From assembly GCA_964587155.1 (NCBI GenBank), contig CAZPKF010000004.1, positions 62,001 through 126,000 on the forward strand: a DNA stretch of 64,000 bases. The letters run 5' to 3'. The position numbers were made by a program, and so were the translations under genes. The notes under the pieces were generated by a model. That model searched no databases. It was not told the DNA's origin and saw nothing but the letters and a program-made list of their open reading frames with translations. Below are positions 16,643 through 25,594 of this stretch, piece by piece. This DNA comes from Hallerella sp964587155. Lineage in GTDB: Bacteria > Fibrobacterota > Fibrobacteria > Fibrobacterales > Fibrobacteraceae. The stretch's first letter is position 1. Each line of letters begins with the position of its first letter.

Positions 16643-18337
16643 TCAAGGCAATGCGCTTGGCACAGGCCAACGCTGCGCAGGATTCTGGTTCGCATAAGAA
16701 GCCTTCACCCAATCCGCTGAACGCGGAACGCGGCTCACGTGCAATTCGTCAATGACGCCTTGGAAACGGTGCGTGACCGTATTTGTCGCCGAATCCGCCG
16801 GGTAAACCAGCTCTCCGATCACAAAAAGACTGTCCGCAATCCGGGATTTTGTGCTCGTTCCAATCCGCGCCGACGAAACCGTCAGCGAATCGTTCACATA
16901 CATGACCGTTTTTCCCGTATCCTGCACCACCGTAAGGAATGTCCACACGCCCGCTTCAGCCGTCGAGTCGCAATACCAGTAACGCGTCGATGCGGTCGTC
17001 GAATCTTGGCCTAGGATTTCATCCGAAAAAGCTTCGTAGAGCCACAGGGATTCCGTACCGTTCAAATACGACAGATGGTATTGGGACGCGCCTTTGCCAA
17101 ACACCACCCGGGATTTTTCCAAATTTTCCATTTTCACCCAGACCGAAAACGTGATGGGATCCTTTACGGTCACGTTAAAATCGTCGTCCGCAGAATTTGG
17201 AATGCGGATAGAGCTTTTCTTTCCATCGTAATACAGCGCAGAACCGGCAACGGCTTCATCGGCGACAGCCATATTCTTCGGTTCCCCGTCAAAAGAATTT
17301 CCGGTCGCATCCCAAACAGAATCTGCTCCTTCATCAAAATGCCATGCGGCGATATAGCTGTCTGCAAAAACGTTTACGTCTGAATTCCTTTGCACAGAAT
17401 CTTTTTCCGTAAAATACAGGAACAGGGAATCTTTCGTCCCAGAACGGAGCTTCGGAATCCGCGTCCAGAACGTAAATTTTCCGGCCCGGACATCTGAATA
17501 CGAAAGATTCAACGAGAGCGTGTCGCCGCAAAGAACGGCATACCACACGCCCTGAATGCGTTCCATCCCAGAGAAATCATAATCCGAAGAATCCAAGCTG
17601 AGCTTCAGCGGAAAATTCAACAAATTTTCCGAAACGCCAACGTCAGCCGTATTCAAAAGGAACTTGAACCCAAACGAAACCCGTTCTGCATCGACATCCA
17701 CAACGGAATCCGCCACGACAAGCACTCCTTCTTTTAACGAAAGCGAATAACCATCGTCAGAAACAAAGACTAACGGAGAAAGGGAATCTGCCGGGAGGGA
17801 ATCCACAAAAATGTTCCCCATTTCAACCGTTACCGCCCGAAGAATCGTCGTCCCGGGAACCGTGACAAATCCTGTCGTTCCATCTTTGAATCCGTGGGCG
17901 CCCAGGCGCACGCTGCCCGTATTTTCCAAAACACCGTCTAGTTCGATGACCGCCGAATCCTTGACGCCGATTCCCAGCTTCAAGAACATCTGTCCCGAAG
18001 CAGAATCCAACGCTTCCAACGAAAATTCGCCCTCAGGAACCCGATTAAAAGAATAACGGCCCAACGAATCGGTTTTTGCCGTCCACGAAGAATCCAGCAT
18101 TTCGCCAGAAAGCGCAGAATATTCGGCAGGCACCAAAGAGACGCGAACTTTCGCCGCCAGCTCCCCATTTGAAAAACGAAGTACTCCCGCGATTTCCGGA
18201 TTCCCGGACTCCGCGCTATTCCCCAAAGCCGTCGTTTCCGACGAAGAACACGCCCAAAAAGCAAATACCGACAAAAGCGCACAGAAAAAGGTTCCGGCAT
18301 TTTTAATCCAATTCGCATTTTTTCGCATAAATTCCAT
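16643..18337 (-). CDS. Lipoprotein with DUF2341-like and LamG (concanavalin-like) domains
   Basis: 564 residues. The N-terminus ends in a lipobox (SVFAFWACSS), so it is an acylated lipoprotein. The first part has a carboxypeptidase-regulatory-like beta fold (AGVLRFSNGELAAKVRVSLVP then GRYSFNRVPEGEFSLEA). The middle (LNFPLKLSLDSSDYDFSG to GTKDSLFLYF) matches the DUF2341 pattern. The last 240 residues form a LamG domain (AAWHFDEGADSVWDATGN, PITFSVWVKME, FQGVIDELHVSRVPRS). Proteins of this layout are common on Fibrobacter surfaces and probably bind glycans. It is first in the pectin locus, which suggests a surface role in capturing rhamnogalacturonan. The ATG at 18337 has no Shine-Dalgarno; TATATTTT lies about 10 bp upstream, suggesting a very short leader. 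Confidence 0.82.
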   Translation of the reverse strand: MEFMRKNANWIKNAGTFFCALLSVFAFWACSSSETTALGNSAESGNPEIAGVLRFSNGELAAKVRVSLVPAEYSALSGEMLDSSWTAKTDSLGRYSFNRVPEGEFSLEALDSASGQMFLKLGIGVKDSAVIELDGVLENTGSVRLGAHGFKDGTTGFVTVPGTTILRAVTVEMGNIFVDSLPADSLSPLVFVSDDGYSLSLKEGVLVVADSVVDVDAERVSFGFKFLLNTADVGVSENLLNFPLKLSLDSSDYDFSGMERIQGVWYAVLCGDTLSLNLSYSDVRAGKFTFWTRIPKLRSGTKDSLFLYFTEKDSVQRNSDVNVFADSYIAAWHFDEGADSVWDATGNSFDGEPKNMAVADEAVAGSALYYDGKKSSIRIPNSADDDFNVTVKDPITFSVWVKMENLEKSRVVFGKGASQYHLSYLNGTESLWLYEAFSDEILGQDSTTASTRYWYCDSTAEAGVWTFLTVVQDTGKTVMYVNDSLTVSSARIGTSTKSRIADSLFVIGELVYPADSATNTVTHRFQGVIDELHVSRVPRSADWVKASYANQNPAQRWPVPSALP

Positions 18338-18377
18338 ATACTATCTAAAAATATACATTGCCATTTTCAAAATTGTT

Positions 18378-18791
18378 TCAAAAAAGTCCGCTAGCGTTGT
18401 CCATGGACAATCCTCGACAACGGAAGGCGTTTTCTTTTGAACAGCGCCTAGATTCCACGATGCTTTTCCACAAGCTGTCGTAAAGCGCATACAGGCGTTG
18501 CGTCCCGTTTTCGAGTATATAATAATGGCGAATATAGGGAACGAGAAGCAGCAAAAATAGCAGATCCAGCGCAAACAGTGGCAACGAAGGAAAAACGGAA
18601 AAGAACAAAGTCGTTCCCACAAACAACAAAGCGAAAAGTAGCGTCACGAGCAAATGCACAAGGCGCTCATGTTGGAAAAAACGGATTTGCACAAGCAAAT
18701 CGGCCAATGCAGCTTCCTTGTCTTCGGGCGAAACCTCCCCGTTGACAATCCTCTCGACAGAGGCGATATATTTCAAAAGGCGCACTTTCAT
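18378..18791 (-). CDS. Small membrane protein of unknown function
   Basis: 137 residues. Two adjacent hydrophobic segments, LVHLLVTLLFALLFVGTTLF and FALDLLFLLLLVPYI, lie in the middle. They are preceded by a charged cytosolic-like region (VNGEVSPEDKEAALADLLVQ) and followed by a basic C-terminus. No family recognised. Start: ATG at 18791 (MKVRLLKYIA), with GAAGAAGG about 9 bp upstream; the longer frame to 18857 overlaps the divergent gene and is not used. It lies between the pectin locus and the MBL-hydrolase operon and is divergent from the latter. Confidence 0.65.
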   Translation of the reverse strand: MKVRLLKYIASVERIVNGEVSPEDKEAALADLLVQIRFFQHERLVHLLVTLLFALLFVGTTLFFSVFPSLPLFALDLLFLLLLVPYIRHYYILENGTQRLYALYDSLWKSIVESRRCSKENAFRCRGLSMDNASGLF

Positions 18792-18831
18792 CAAAAACCT
18801 TCTTCCAAAACTTACTATCTTTTGAGACGAA

Positions 18832-19740
18832 ATGCAAGAAATCAGGTCCCTGCACAACGCTTTGCGCCAAGTCCGCCATCATGTCGGTAAAGTCCAAATC
18901 TGTGGATTTTCCGTTTCAGGGCTAGCCTCTTATACACAACTCCCAGAATTCGATTTTTGCGTCGATATGGGAGAATGCCCTGTATCCGCCATCGGCATCA
19001 ACCACATTTTTTTGACCCACGCTCACGGCGACCACAGCCGCTGCCTGATGCGTCACCACAGTCTGCGCCGGATGATGGGCGTAGAACGTCCCTCCGTCTA
19101 TTACATGTCCGAGGATTTGGTCCCCGGTGCCGAAAAATGGATCCATGCCGAAGCCCAATTCGAAGGCGTTCCCGAAAGCCGGTTCAAATTGCCAGAACTC
19201 GTTCCCATGGCGCCTGGCAAAATCACGCCGCTGCGCTACCGCAAGGATCTGGCCATTCGGGCGTTTCCCGTACAACACGCCCAAATCGGAAAGCAGCATT
19301 TCTTGCCCTCCATGGGCGTAACCCTTTACAACCACAAGAACAAACTCAAAGAAGAATTTTTGGGCTGCGATGCCTCAGAAATCATCGCCTTGCGGAAAAA
19401 AGGAGTCAACGTCACCCGAGAAGTCTTTTCCCCCGTCATCACTTTTATGGGGGACTGCCTCGGAAGCAACCTGGAATCAATTGAATCCATTTGGGAATCC
19501 GAAATCTTGGTCACCGAGTGCACATTTGTCGATAACGGCGAAGAATCCATGGCAGAAAAAAAAGGCCACACCCACATTTCTCAAATTGCGAAAGCCTTGG
19601 AACGGTTCGGTTCCCAGATGAAATGCAAACACATCGTACTGAACCATTTTTCCATGAAGTATTCCGCAGACCACATTCTCGAAGCCATCCGGGAAAAAAT
19701 CCCAGAAGCGCTCCAAGACAAAGTTATTGCATTTATTTAA
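18832..19740 (+). CDS. MBL-fold metallo-hydrolase, RNase Z-like
   Basis: 302 residues. The metallo-beta-lactamase motif THAHGDHSR lies near residue 62, giving the HxHxDH zinc ligands. Further metal-binding parts are FPVQHAQIGKQHF, FMGDCLGS with the bridging Asp, and IVLNHFSMKYS with the last His. This pattern is that of ribonuclease Z and related phosphodiesterases, but the tRNA-binding exosite is not evident, so I keep the broad name. It leads an operon with trmB (7 bp gap), recN and pgsA. The ATG at 18832 has no Shine-Dalgarno and follows TATCTTTT at 18816-18823, suggesting a leaderless or very short leader transcript. Confidence 0.85.
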   Translation: MQEIRSLHNALRQVRHHVGKVQICGFSVSGLASYTQLPEFDFCVDMGECPVSAIGINHIFLTHAHGDHSRCLMRHHSLRRMMGVERPSVYYMSEDLVPGAEKWIHAEAQFEGVPESRFKLPELVPMAPGKITPLRYRKDLAIRAFPVQHAQIGKQHFLPSMGVTLYNHKNKLKEEFLGCDASEIIALRKKGVNVTREVFSPVITFMGDCLGSNLESIESIWESEILVTECTFVDNGEESMAEKKGHTHISQIAKALERFGSQMKCKHIVLNHFSMKYSADHILEAIREKIPEALQDKVIAFI

Positions 19741-19747
19741 GGTCTAT

Positions 19748-20494
19748 ATGAGCGAAAACATCCCACAACCGGAAGAATCCTTACAAAAAAAAGAAACCGT
19801 CATCCCCGAATTTTATCGGGACTTGAAGCGCGATGCGGATTTTCCCTGCCTTTGGCATTTTGTCCACCGCCACATTCCCGGCACGCGAAAGCCCATCCAG
19901 ACCGAGGGCAACGTTCCCGACAGCCATCCGTTGGACTGGGCAGAAATTTTTCCCAAAAACGATGGGCATATTGAAATTGAAATCGGTTCGGGCAAAGGCG
20001 GATTTCTCGTCGAATACGGAAAACGGCACCCGGAGCTGTGCATTCTCGGCAGCGAATGGGATTTGACCTGGGCGCATTACGCCGCTAGCCGCGAAATGCG
20101 GAACGGTGTTGGCGAAAACACAGCCATGCTCCGCGGAGATGTCTTCTACTTTTTGAGGGACCGCGTCAAAGCAAACACTGTCGATGCGTTCCACATGTAT
20201 TTTCCGGATCCTTGGCCCAAAGAGCGCCACCACAAGAACCGCCTTTTGCGGACGGAGTTCCTCACCGAAGTCGCCCGTGTACTGAAACCCGGCAAGCGTC
20301 TGTTCCACTGGGGAACAGACCACAAGGAATACAACGAAATCGCCCTGGATATTTTTGACCACTTCCCCGGTGCAACCGTTTTGGAACGCAATACGGCGCT
20401 CCCCACCGAAGGCATCATGACGAATTTTGAAAAAAAATACCGGGCAGAGGGCCGTCCCATCTACCGCAGCATCATTGAATTTGACAAGGCTTGA
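19748..20494 (+). CDS. trmB: tRNA (guanine-N(7)-)-methyltransferase TrmB
   Basis: A 248-residue enzyme that methylates G46 in the tRNA variable loop. Diagnostic motifs are the SAM-binding EIEIGSGKGGFLVEYGKRHP, the acidic LGSEWD, and the highly conserved FPDPWPKERHHKNRLL followed by TDHKEYNE and TNFEKKYRAEG near the end. An N-terminal extension of about 70 residues precedes the catalytic domain, longer than in E. coli TrmB. The start is the ATG at 19748 behind AAGGTCTAT; the frame extends to 19727, but that overlaps the upstream stop. Only 6 bp separate it from recN. Confidence 0.95.
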   Translation: MSENIPQPEESLQKKETVIPEFYRDLKRDADFPCLWHFVHRHIPGTRKPIQTEGNVPDSHPLDWAEIFPKNDGHIEIEIGSGKGGFLVEYGKRHPELCILGSEWDLTWAHYAASREMRNGVGENTAMLRGDVFYFLRDRVKANTVDAFHMYFPDPWPKERHHKNRLLRTEFLTEVARVLKPGKRLFHWGTDHKEYNEIALDIFDHFPGATVLERNTALPTEGIMTNFEKKYRAEGRPIYRSIIEFDKA

Positions 20495-20500
20495 CCGGAT

Positions 20501-22165
20501 ATGTTGAAGCAGCTGACCATCCGCAATTTCGCCCTGATTGAAGAATGCTCCATTCCTTTTGGAAATGGATTTTCAGCCATCACCGGAGAAACGGGAGCCG
20601 GAAAATCCGTTCTCATGGGAGCCTTGCGCGTAGTCGTAGGCGGGAAACCCCTCCCGACAATGGTCCGCCACGGCGCAGAAAAAGCGACCGTCGAAGCAAC
20701 TTTCGAGTTTTCCGGAAACCGGGAAGTCGAACATTTTTTGAAAACGGCAGAAATCGAAGACGATGGAGAACTTGTCGTCCAACGGGAAATCTTCGCCGGA
20801 GGAAAAAGCCGCGCCCGCATCAACGGAACGCTAGTCAACCAGGCGACACTTCAGGGCTTGGGAGAAATCCTTGTCCAAATCCACGGTCAAAGCGACCAGC
20901 TGCTGTTGCGCGATCTGCGGACTCAATTGCAAATGTTGGACACTTTTGCCGAAACCGGGCCCGAATTTACCGCCTACGAAAAAGCATGGAAAACTTGGAC
21001 CGGACTCAACGAAGAGCTTCAAAAGCGCGAAGAAGAAGCCCGACAACTGGCTGAACAGAAAGAATTCCTGACATTTCAGAAAAACGAACTGGAAAAAGCA
21101 AACCTGAAAAACGGCGAAGAAGCGGAATTAGAAGCCAAAACCACCGCAGCAGCCAAAGCGGAAACGCAAATGCGTGCCATCGGGGACCTCCGCGAACTAT
21201 TCGACGGCGAAAACGGTCTCCTGTCAAAATTCGAATCATTCCAGTCCAAGTTACGACACTTTGCCGTACGGCTTCCCGAACTGGAATCGTGGGCGGTCAA
21301 ATTGGAAGATGCCTACGACGCACTCTCTTCGGTTGAAGATTTTTTGCGAAAATCCGAAGAGGCTTCCGAACTGGATCCCGCCGAATTGGACAGAGCAAAT
21401 GCGCGGCTTGCGCAAATTCAACGTTTAAAGCGCAAATACCGCACCGATGAAGCGGGATTGATCGACCTCCGCGACCGTCGATGCCGAGAATTGGAAACTT
21501 TGGAGAACTTGGATTCGGACCTTGCAGAAATCCGGAAAAAGCAAATCAAAGCCGAAGCCGCCTTAGCGGAATCCGCCGAAAAGCTTTCCAAAAAGCGAAC
21601 CGAAGCCAGTCGCACTCTGGATTCAAACGTCGAAACCATTTTGCACACGTTGGGGATGCCCCGGGCGAAATTTGTCACCGATATCCGAAAAGAGCCCTGC
21701 GGACCCAGTGGAAAAGACCGCGTCGAATTTTGCCTCGCCCCCAATGTCGGAGAAGGGCAAAAGCCTTTGCGACAAGCTGTTTCCGGCGGGGAACTCTCCC
21801 GCGTCCTGCTCGCTTTTGAATCCGTCCTCGCCAAACGCGGCGGCGTCTCGATTTTGGTCTTTGACGAAGTGGACTCGGGCATCAGCGGGGAAATCGGCAA
21901 CAATGTCGGAGACGCGTTGAAAAAAATCGGTGAAAAAAATCAGGTCTTGGCCATCACGCATTTGCAGCAGGTCGCTTGCCGCGCCGCTTCGCAGCTGGCA
22001 GTCGAAAAACGAGAAAATGGCGAAGGGCGTACAATTTCCAATGCAAAATTACTATCCTATGAAGAACGGATAATCGAAATTGCAAGAATGCTTGGAGACG
22101 CCAAATCCCCCACGTCCCAAGCCCACGCCAAAGAACTTTTGGAGGAAGCGAATGCCACTAAGTAG
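20501..22165 (+). CDS. recN: DNA repair protein RecN
   Basis: A 554-residue SMC-like ATPase of double-strand break repair. Walker A is GETGAGKSVLMGALR near residue 29. A long coiled coil fills the middle (residues about 160-380, rich in Glu, Lys and Ala). The ABC signature AVSGGELSRVLLAFES and Walker B ILVFDEVDSGISGE lie in the C-terminal third, followed by the family-specific QVLAITHLQQVA. Length matches E. coli RecN (553). It is translated from an ATG 6 bp after trmB and overlaps the start of pgsA by 14 bp. No LexA-like operator could be recognised upstream. Confidence 0.96.
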   Translation: MLKQLTIRNFALIEECSIPFGNGFSAITGETGAGKSVLMGALRVVVGGKPLPTMVRHGAEKATVEATFEFSGNREVEHFLKTAEIEDDGELVVQREIFAGGKSRARINGTLVNQATLQGLGEILVQIHGQSDQLLLRDLRTQLQMLDTFAETGPEFTAYEKAWKTWTGLNEELQKREEEARQLAEQKEFLTFQKNELEKANLKNGEEAELEAKTTAAAKAETQMRAIGDLRELFDGENGLLSKFESFQSKLRHFAVRLPELESWAVKLEDAYDALSSVEDFLRKSEEASELDPAELDRANARLAQIQRLKRKYRTDEAGLIDLRDRRCRELETLENLDSDLAEIRKKQIKAEAALAESAEKLSKKRTEASRTLDSNVETILHTLGMPRAKFVTDIRKEPCGPSGKDRVEFCLAPNVGEGQKPLRQAVSGGELSRVLLAFESVLAKRGGVSILVFDEVDSGISGEIGNNVGDALKKIGEKNQVLAITHLQQVACRAASQLAVEKRENGEGRTISNAKLLSYEERIIEIARMLGDAKSPTSQAHAKELLEEANATK

Positions 22166-23309
22166 TAAGCTCCTAAATCTCCGAATGAGAGGTCGCGTCT
22201 GGAGAATCCTCCGCGCCGCCGTATTCATTCCACTGATCGCCGCCATTTGGACTGAGCACAATTACACAGCATCCATGCTCACGTTCATCGTTCTCATTTT
22301 AACGTGGCTGAACACATGGCAGCTCCGCGTCCAAGAAACAGAAGAGCCTTACTACGAATTAGGACTGAGTGTCCTCGAAGGCATTCTTTCCGTTTCCGTG
22401 ATGACCAGCATTTTAATCCGGGATTACTTTGCCGACAACGATTTCGAAGTTTTACTGTGCATCGGGTGCGCCTTCCTGTTGATGCGGCTTATCTCCCATT
22501 CACTACTTGCGTATTCCGTCATCCGCGAAGGAAAATCCATGCCGGGGAGACACGCCTGGTCAAAAATTTCCGCCGTAGCCATCACGGTGACAATGCTTGT
22601 TTACATTCTGAATCTAGAACGTTTTCAACAAATCTGCATGGTGGCAAGCATCCTTTTGATGTGCGCCGCTTCGATTGAATTCCTCTACTGGTTTTACCGG
22701 GATCCGGCACACCGCAAACCGCTTTCCATCGCAAGTCAGCTGACAATGACGCGAATTGTGCTCACTCCGTTCTTTTTGTGGGTATTCTTCTACGACAACA
22801 ATTTGAATTACGAAGACAACCATATCGTTTTCAAAATCCTTGCGCTGGTCATGGTTTTGGGATTTATGCTCACCGACTATTTAGACGGTCACCTGGCGCG
22901 GAAATGGGGCGAAGTTTCAACTCTGGGAAAATATTTAGATCCGTTCAGCGACAAAATTTCCAACATGACCATTTTCATGTGCTTCATCGCGACTAGTTAT
23001 GCTCCCGTGTGGATGGTCGCCTTAATTTACTTTCGGGAAGCCAGCGTGGAAACTCTCCGAACGCTCGCCGCCGCCGAAGGCTTGATTATGCCTGCTCGTC
23101 GCAGCGGGAAATGGAAAACGGCCCTTCAGGGAATCGGCATTGTCACCATCCTCATTTGCGCTTTAGATCCCATCCAGCAAATCGAGGGCTTCAAAGCGGT
23201 CTGGAATTATTTACCGCGCATCGTCATGGGCGTCATCACATTCATCACCCTGGCCAGCGGTATCGATTACTTTGTCGCCTCCAAGCATATTTTGAAGAAA
23301 TACATTTAG
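22152..23309 (+). CDS. pgsA: CDP-alcohol phosphatidyltransferase, probable phosphatidylglycerophosphate synthase
   Basis: 385 residues, about twice the length of a typical PgsA. The C-terminal half is the catalytic domain, with ASQLTMTRIVLTPFFLWVFF and the signature DYLDGHLARKWGEVSTLGKYLDPFSDK that holds the metal-binding aspartates (DGxxAR-x8-GxxxDxxxD). The N-terminal 190 residues add several hydrophobic segments (FIPLIAAIW, YTASMLTFIVLILTWL, VLLCIGCAFLLM) and are unlike standard PgsA. The substrate call (glycerol 3-phosphate) is inferred from motif similarity; another CDP-alcohol reaction is possible. The ATG at 22152 follows GGAGGAAGC and overlaps recN by 14 bp, pointing to translational coupling. 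Confidence 0.8.
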   Translation: MPLSSKLLNLRMRGRVWRILRAAVFIPLIAAIWTEHNYTASMLTFIVLILTWLNTWQLRVQETEEPYYELGLSVLEGILSVSVMTSILIRDYFADNDFEVLLCIGCAFLLMRLISHSLLAYSVIREGKSMPGRHAWSKISAVAITVTMLVYILNLERFQQICMVASILLMCAASIEFLYWFYRDPAHRKPLSIASQLTMTRIVLTPFFLWVFFYDNNLNYEDNHIVFKILALVMVLGFMLTDYLDGHLARKWGEVSTLGKYLDPFSDKISNMTIFMCFIATSYAPVWMVALIYFREASVETLRTLAAAEGLIMPARRSGKWKTALQGIGIVTILICALDPIQQIEGFKAVWNYLPRIVMGVITFITLASGIDYFVASKHILKKYI

Positions 23310-23374
23310 CCCCCTTGCCAACAGGCGTTCAAATTACTATATATGGCATGTATCGGAAACGATACGCCCCTTGA

Positions 23375-23448
<74 letters not shown>

Positions 23449-23451
23449 CTA

Positions 23452-23480
23452 AAGACTCGGATTCATTCCGAGTCTTTTTC
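23452..23480 (+). terminator. Terminator after the initiator tRNA gene
   Basis: Perfect 10-bp stem AAGACTCGGA (23452-23461) and TCCGAGTCTT (23467-23476) with a 5-nt loop, followed by TTT to 23479. Confidence 0.9.
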
Positions 23481-23642
23481 TTTATTATCCGTTTCCATCC
23501 ATATTAACTATCTTTCAAATGTGCGATTTTTTGGACTCCCAATGAAACGAATTGCTTTTTCCGTACGATTTTTCACACGGAAATTTTCCGGCATTCAAGC
23601 AAGCCCGCTTTCAAAGCAAAACGGACTTGGGAGTTCTGTCTG

Positions 23643-24584
23643 ATGCGCTCCGAAACGCAAAATCGCATCAAGGCCTTCTTAAAGCTCCTCGTCAGCGCTG
23701 CGGGAATCGGCTACATTTTTTATAAAGTTCCATTCAGCAGCATTCGACAAAACTGGACCGCAGAAACCCTCCCCTGGATATTCTTTCTGCTTATCATCAC
23801 ATTCTTGTCAATGCTCATACAAGCGAACCGCTGGCGGGGACTTCTGCTCGATGAAGGGAAAAAAATCCCCTTTCGGACATTCTACGCTTATATTGCACTA
23901 GGATATTTTTTCACCGCTTTTTTACCGGGCGGATTCGGCGGAGACATCGTCAAGACATTAGCATTCGGAAAGCGTTTCAAACAGACCTCCCGTTCTGTTG
24001 CGGCAATTCTCGTTTCCCGCGTCCAGGGGCTTCTAATGCTCTTTCTCCTTTTCTTTGTTTCCCTGCCTTGGGTCCTTTGGCACTATTCGCTGCCTTTTTA
24101 CTACACGATTGGCATGGGAATAGCCCTATTCCTTTCCATCGCCGCGATTCTCTTTTGCTGCTTTTCAGACAAAGTCAAGATTCCCGAACGTTTTAGCGAA
24201 CGTCTGCATTTTATCGCCAAATTACAAGAATCGCTTTCCCTTTACCGGAACCATAAAAAACAATTTTTTCTGTCGTTCTGGGATTCTTTCCTGTTACAGC
24301 TCATCGTCTTCGTCACCTCGTATGGTTACTTCCGCTCCATCGGAATCGCTTTGGATTTTCGACTGGTCATCGTATTTTCCGCCATCACGATCATTGTCAC
24401 CATGCTGCCCATTTCCCTCAACGGAATTGGCATCCGGGAATGGGTCATCATCAGCCTTTACACGGGAATTTTGGGACTCCCCGCCGACAAGGTTTTAGCG
24501 GGAAACCTGCTCGGTTATCTGTTGCTGTTGTTCCAGGCGATTCAAGGCGCAATCGTTTTCGCCGTTCAAAAAAAGACAATCTAA
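23643..24584 (+). CDS. Lysylphosphatidylglycerol synthase/flippase-like integral membrane protein (UPF0104)
   Basis: 313 residues with seven to eight hydrophobic segments. The region YIALGYFFTAFLPGGFGGDIVKTLAFGKR is the hallmark of the UPF0104 / lysylphosphatidylglycerol-synthase transmembrane family. MLPISLNGIGIREWVIISLY is the second conserved block near the C-terminus. Members without the soluble synthetase domain, as here, are thought to move lipids or lipid-linked sugars across the membrane; the substrate is unknown. The ATG at 23643 follows GGGAG by 9 bp. A small 33-codon frame (23542-23643) overlaps it at TGATG. Confidence 0.85.
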   Translation: MRSETQNRIKAFLKLLVSAAGIGYIFYKVPFSSIRQNWTAETLPWIFFLLIITFLSMLIQANRWRGLLLDEGKKIPFRTFYAYIALGYFFTAFLPGGFGGDIVKTLAFGKRFKQTSRSVAAILVSRVQGLLMLFLLFFVSLPWVLWHYSLPFYYTIGMGIALFLSIAAILFCCFSDKVKIPERFSERLHFIAKLQESLSLYRNHKKQFFLSFWDSFLLQLIVFVTSYGYFRSIGIALDFRLVIVFSAITIIVTMLPISLNGIGIREWVIISLYTGILGLPADKVLAGNLLGYLLLLFQAIQGAIVFAVQKKTI

Positions 24585-24670
24585 AGTCCTAGCAAAATTT
24601 TACATTTTCCATGCGCTTCTTGAAGCAAAGAAACTTAATTTGATAAAAACTTCGAAGACGAGGATTTGCC

Positions 24671-25594
24671 ATGCGCGTTTTCATTACAGGCGGAACCGGA
24701 TTCATTGGGCACTACGTCGCCCGCGAACTTTTGGAATGCGGACACAAATTGGTCATTTTGGCCCGTCACCCCGATAAAATTCCCTATTTTTCAAATCACC
24801 CAAATGTGGAAATTTTACCGGGCACTATTTATGACGGAGCCACGATTTCCAAAGGCCTCGCCGGCTGCGAAGCGTGCATTCACATCGCCTTCGGCTGGGG
24901 AGAAACTCCACTTTCGATGTTGGAAAACGACACACGCGTCACCGTTTTGATGCTGCAGGCCGCCGCCAAAGCCGGATGTCGAAAATTCATTTACACGTCA
25001 AGCACCGCCGCCATGGGAAAATTCCGCCCGCTGATGACAGAAAATGTGGTGAACCTTCCCGTTGACCTTTACGGTGCGACGAAAGCCGCCGGCGAAGCTT
25101 ACATTTTGGGATTCCGCGGCACCGACATGAAGCGCAACATCATCCGGCCGGGTTACACATTTGGGAATCCCGCCTTTGGAAACGCCGGCGGAACAAGTCA
25201 ACCGGACAAGCGTTTTGCAGAAATGGCGAAGTCCATCGTGAACGGCACCGCCATCCGTTTAATCAAAAACGACGGGACTCAATTCATCCACGCCCGCGAT
25301 CAGGCAAAACTATTCCGCCACGTTTTGGATTGCGACATGAACGAAGAAATTTTCCTTGGACTGGGAAAAACTTGGATTTCGTGGAAATCCATTGCGCAAA
25401 AGATGATGGTCGCCTACGAAAAATTGGCAGGTAAAACCAGTTCCGCATTTATCGAAGAACAGGACTTGGGTTGGTCCGATTCTCCGATGCTTTTTTCCGT
25501 TGAAAAAATTGCCACCCTCTTCAATTTGCGATTCGACGCTCAAGAAAACATGGATGAGCACATCGAATGGCAATTGCAAAACGCATTAAGATAG
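24671..25594 (+). CDS. NAD-dependent epimerase/dehydratase (extended SDR)
   Basis: 307 residues. The N-terminal dinucleotide-binding motif is FITGGTGFIGHYVARELLE. The catalytic residues appear as the Ser/Thr block FIYTSSTAAMG and the YxxxK of DLYGATKAAGE, followed by NIIRPGYTFG. This is the extended SDR layout shared by sugar-nucleotide epimerases and dihydroflavonol-reductase-like enzymes. Missing features specific to UDP-galactose epimerase and lack of pathway context mean the substrate is not assignable. The ATG at 24671 follows GAGGATTTGCC. The end overlaps the convergent phosphotransferase gene by 9 bp. Confidence 0.85.
   Translation: MRVFITGGTGFIGHYVARELLECGHKLVILARHPDKIPYFSNHPNVEILPGTIYDGATISKGLAGCEACIHIAFGWGETPLSMLENDTRVTVLMLQAAAKAGCRKFIYTSSTAAMGKFRPLMTENVVNLPVDLYGATKAAGEAYILGFRGTDMKRNIIRPGYTFGNPAFGNAGGTSQPDKRFAEMAKSIVNGTAIRLIKNDGTQFIHARDQAKLFRHVLDCDMNEEIFLGLGKTWISWKSIAQKMMVAYEKLAGKTSSAFIEEQDLGWSDSPMLFSVEKIATLFNLRFDAQENMDEHIEWQLQNALR

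Noticed and set aside
18832..19740. Beta-lactamase
   Set aside because: MBL fold only; the remaining motifs and the operon (trmB, recN) fit an RNase Z-like phosphodiesterase.
23542..23643. 33-codon ORF ending in TGATG at the flippase-like gene start
   Set aside because: No ribosome site, no recognisable peptide; the flippase-like gene has its own GGGAG. Kept only as a weak possibility.
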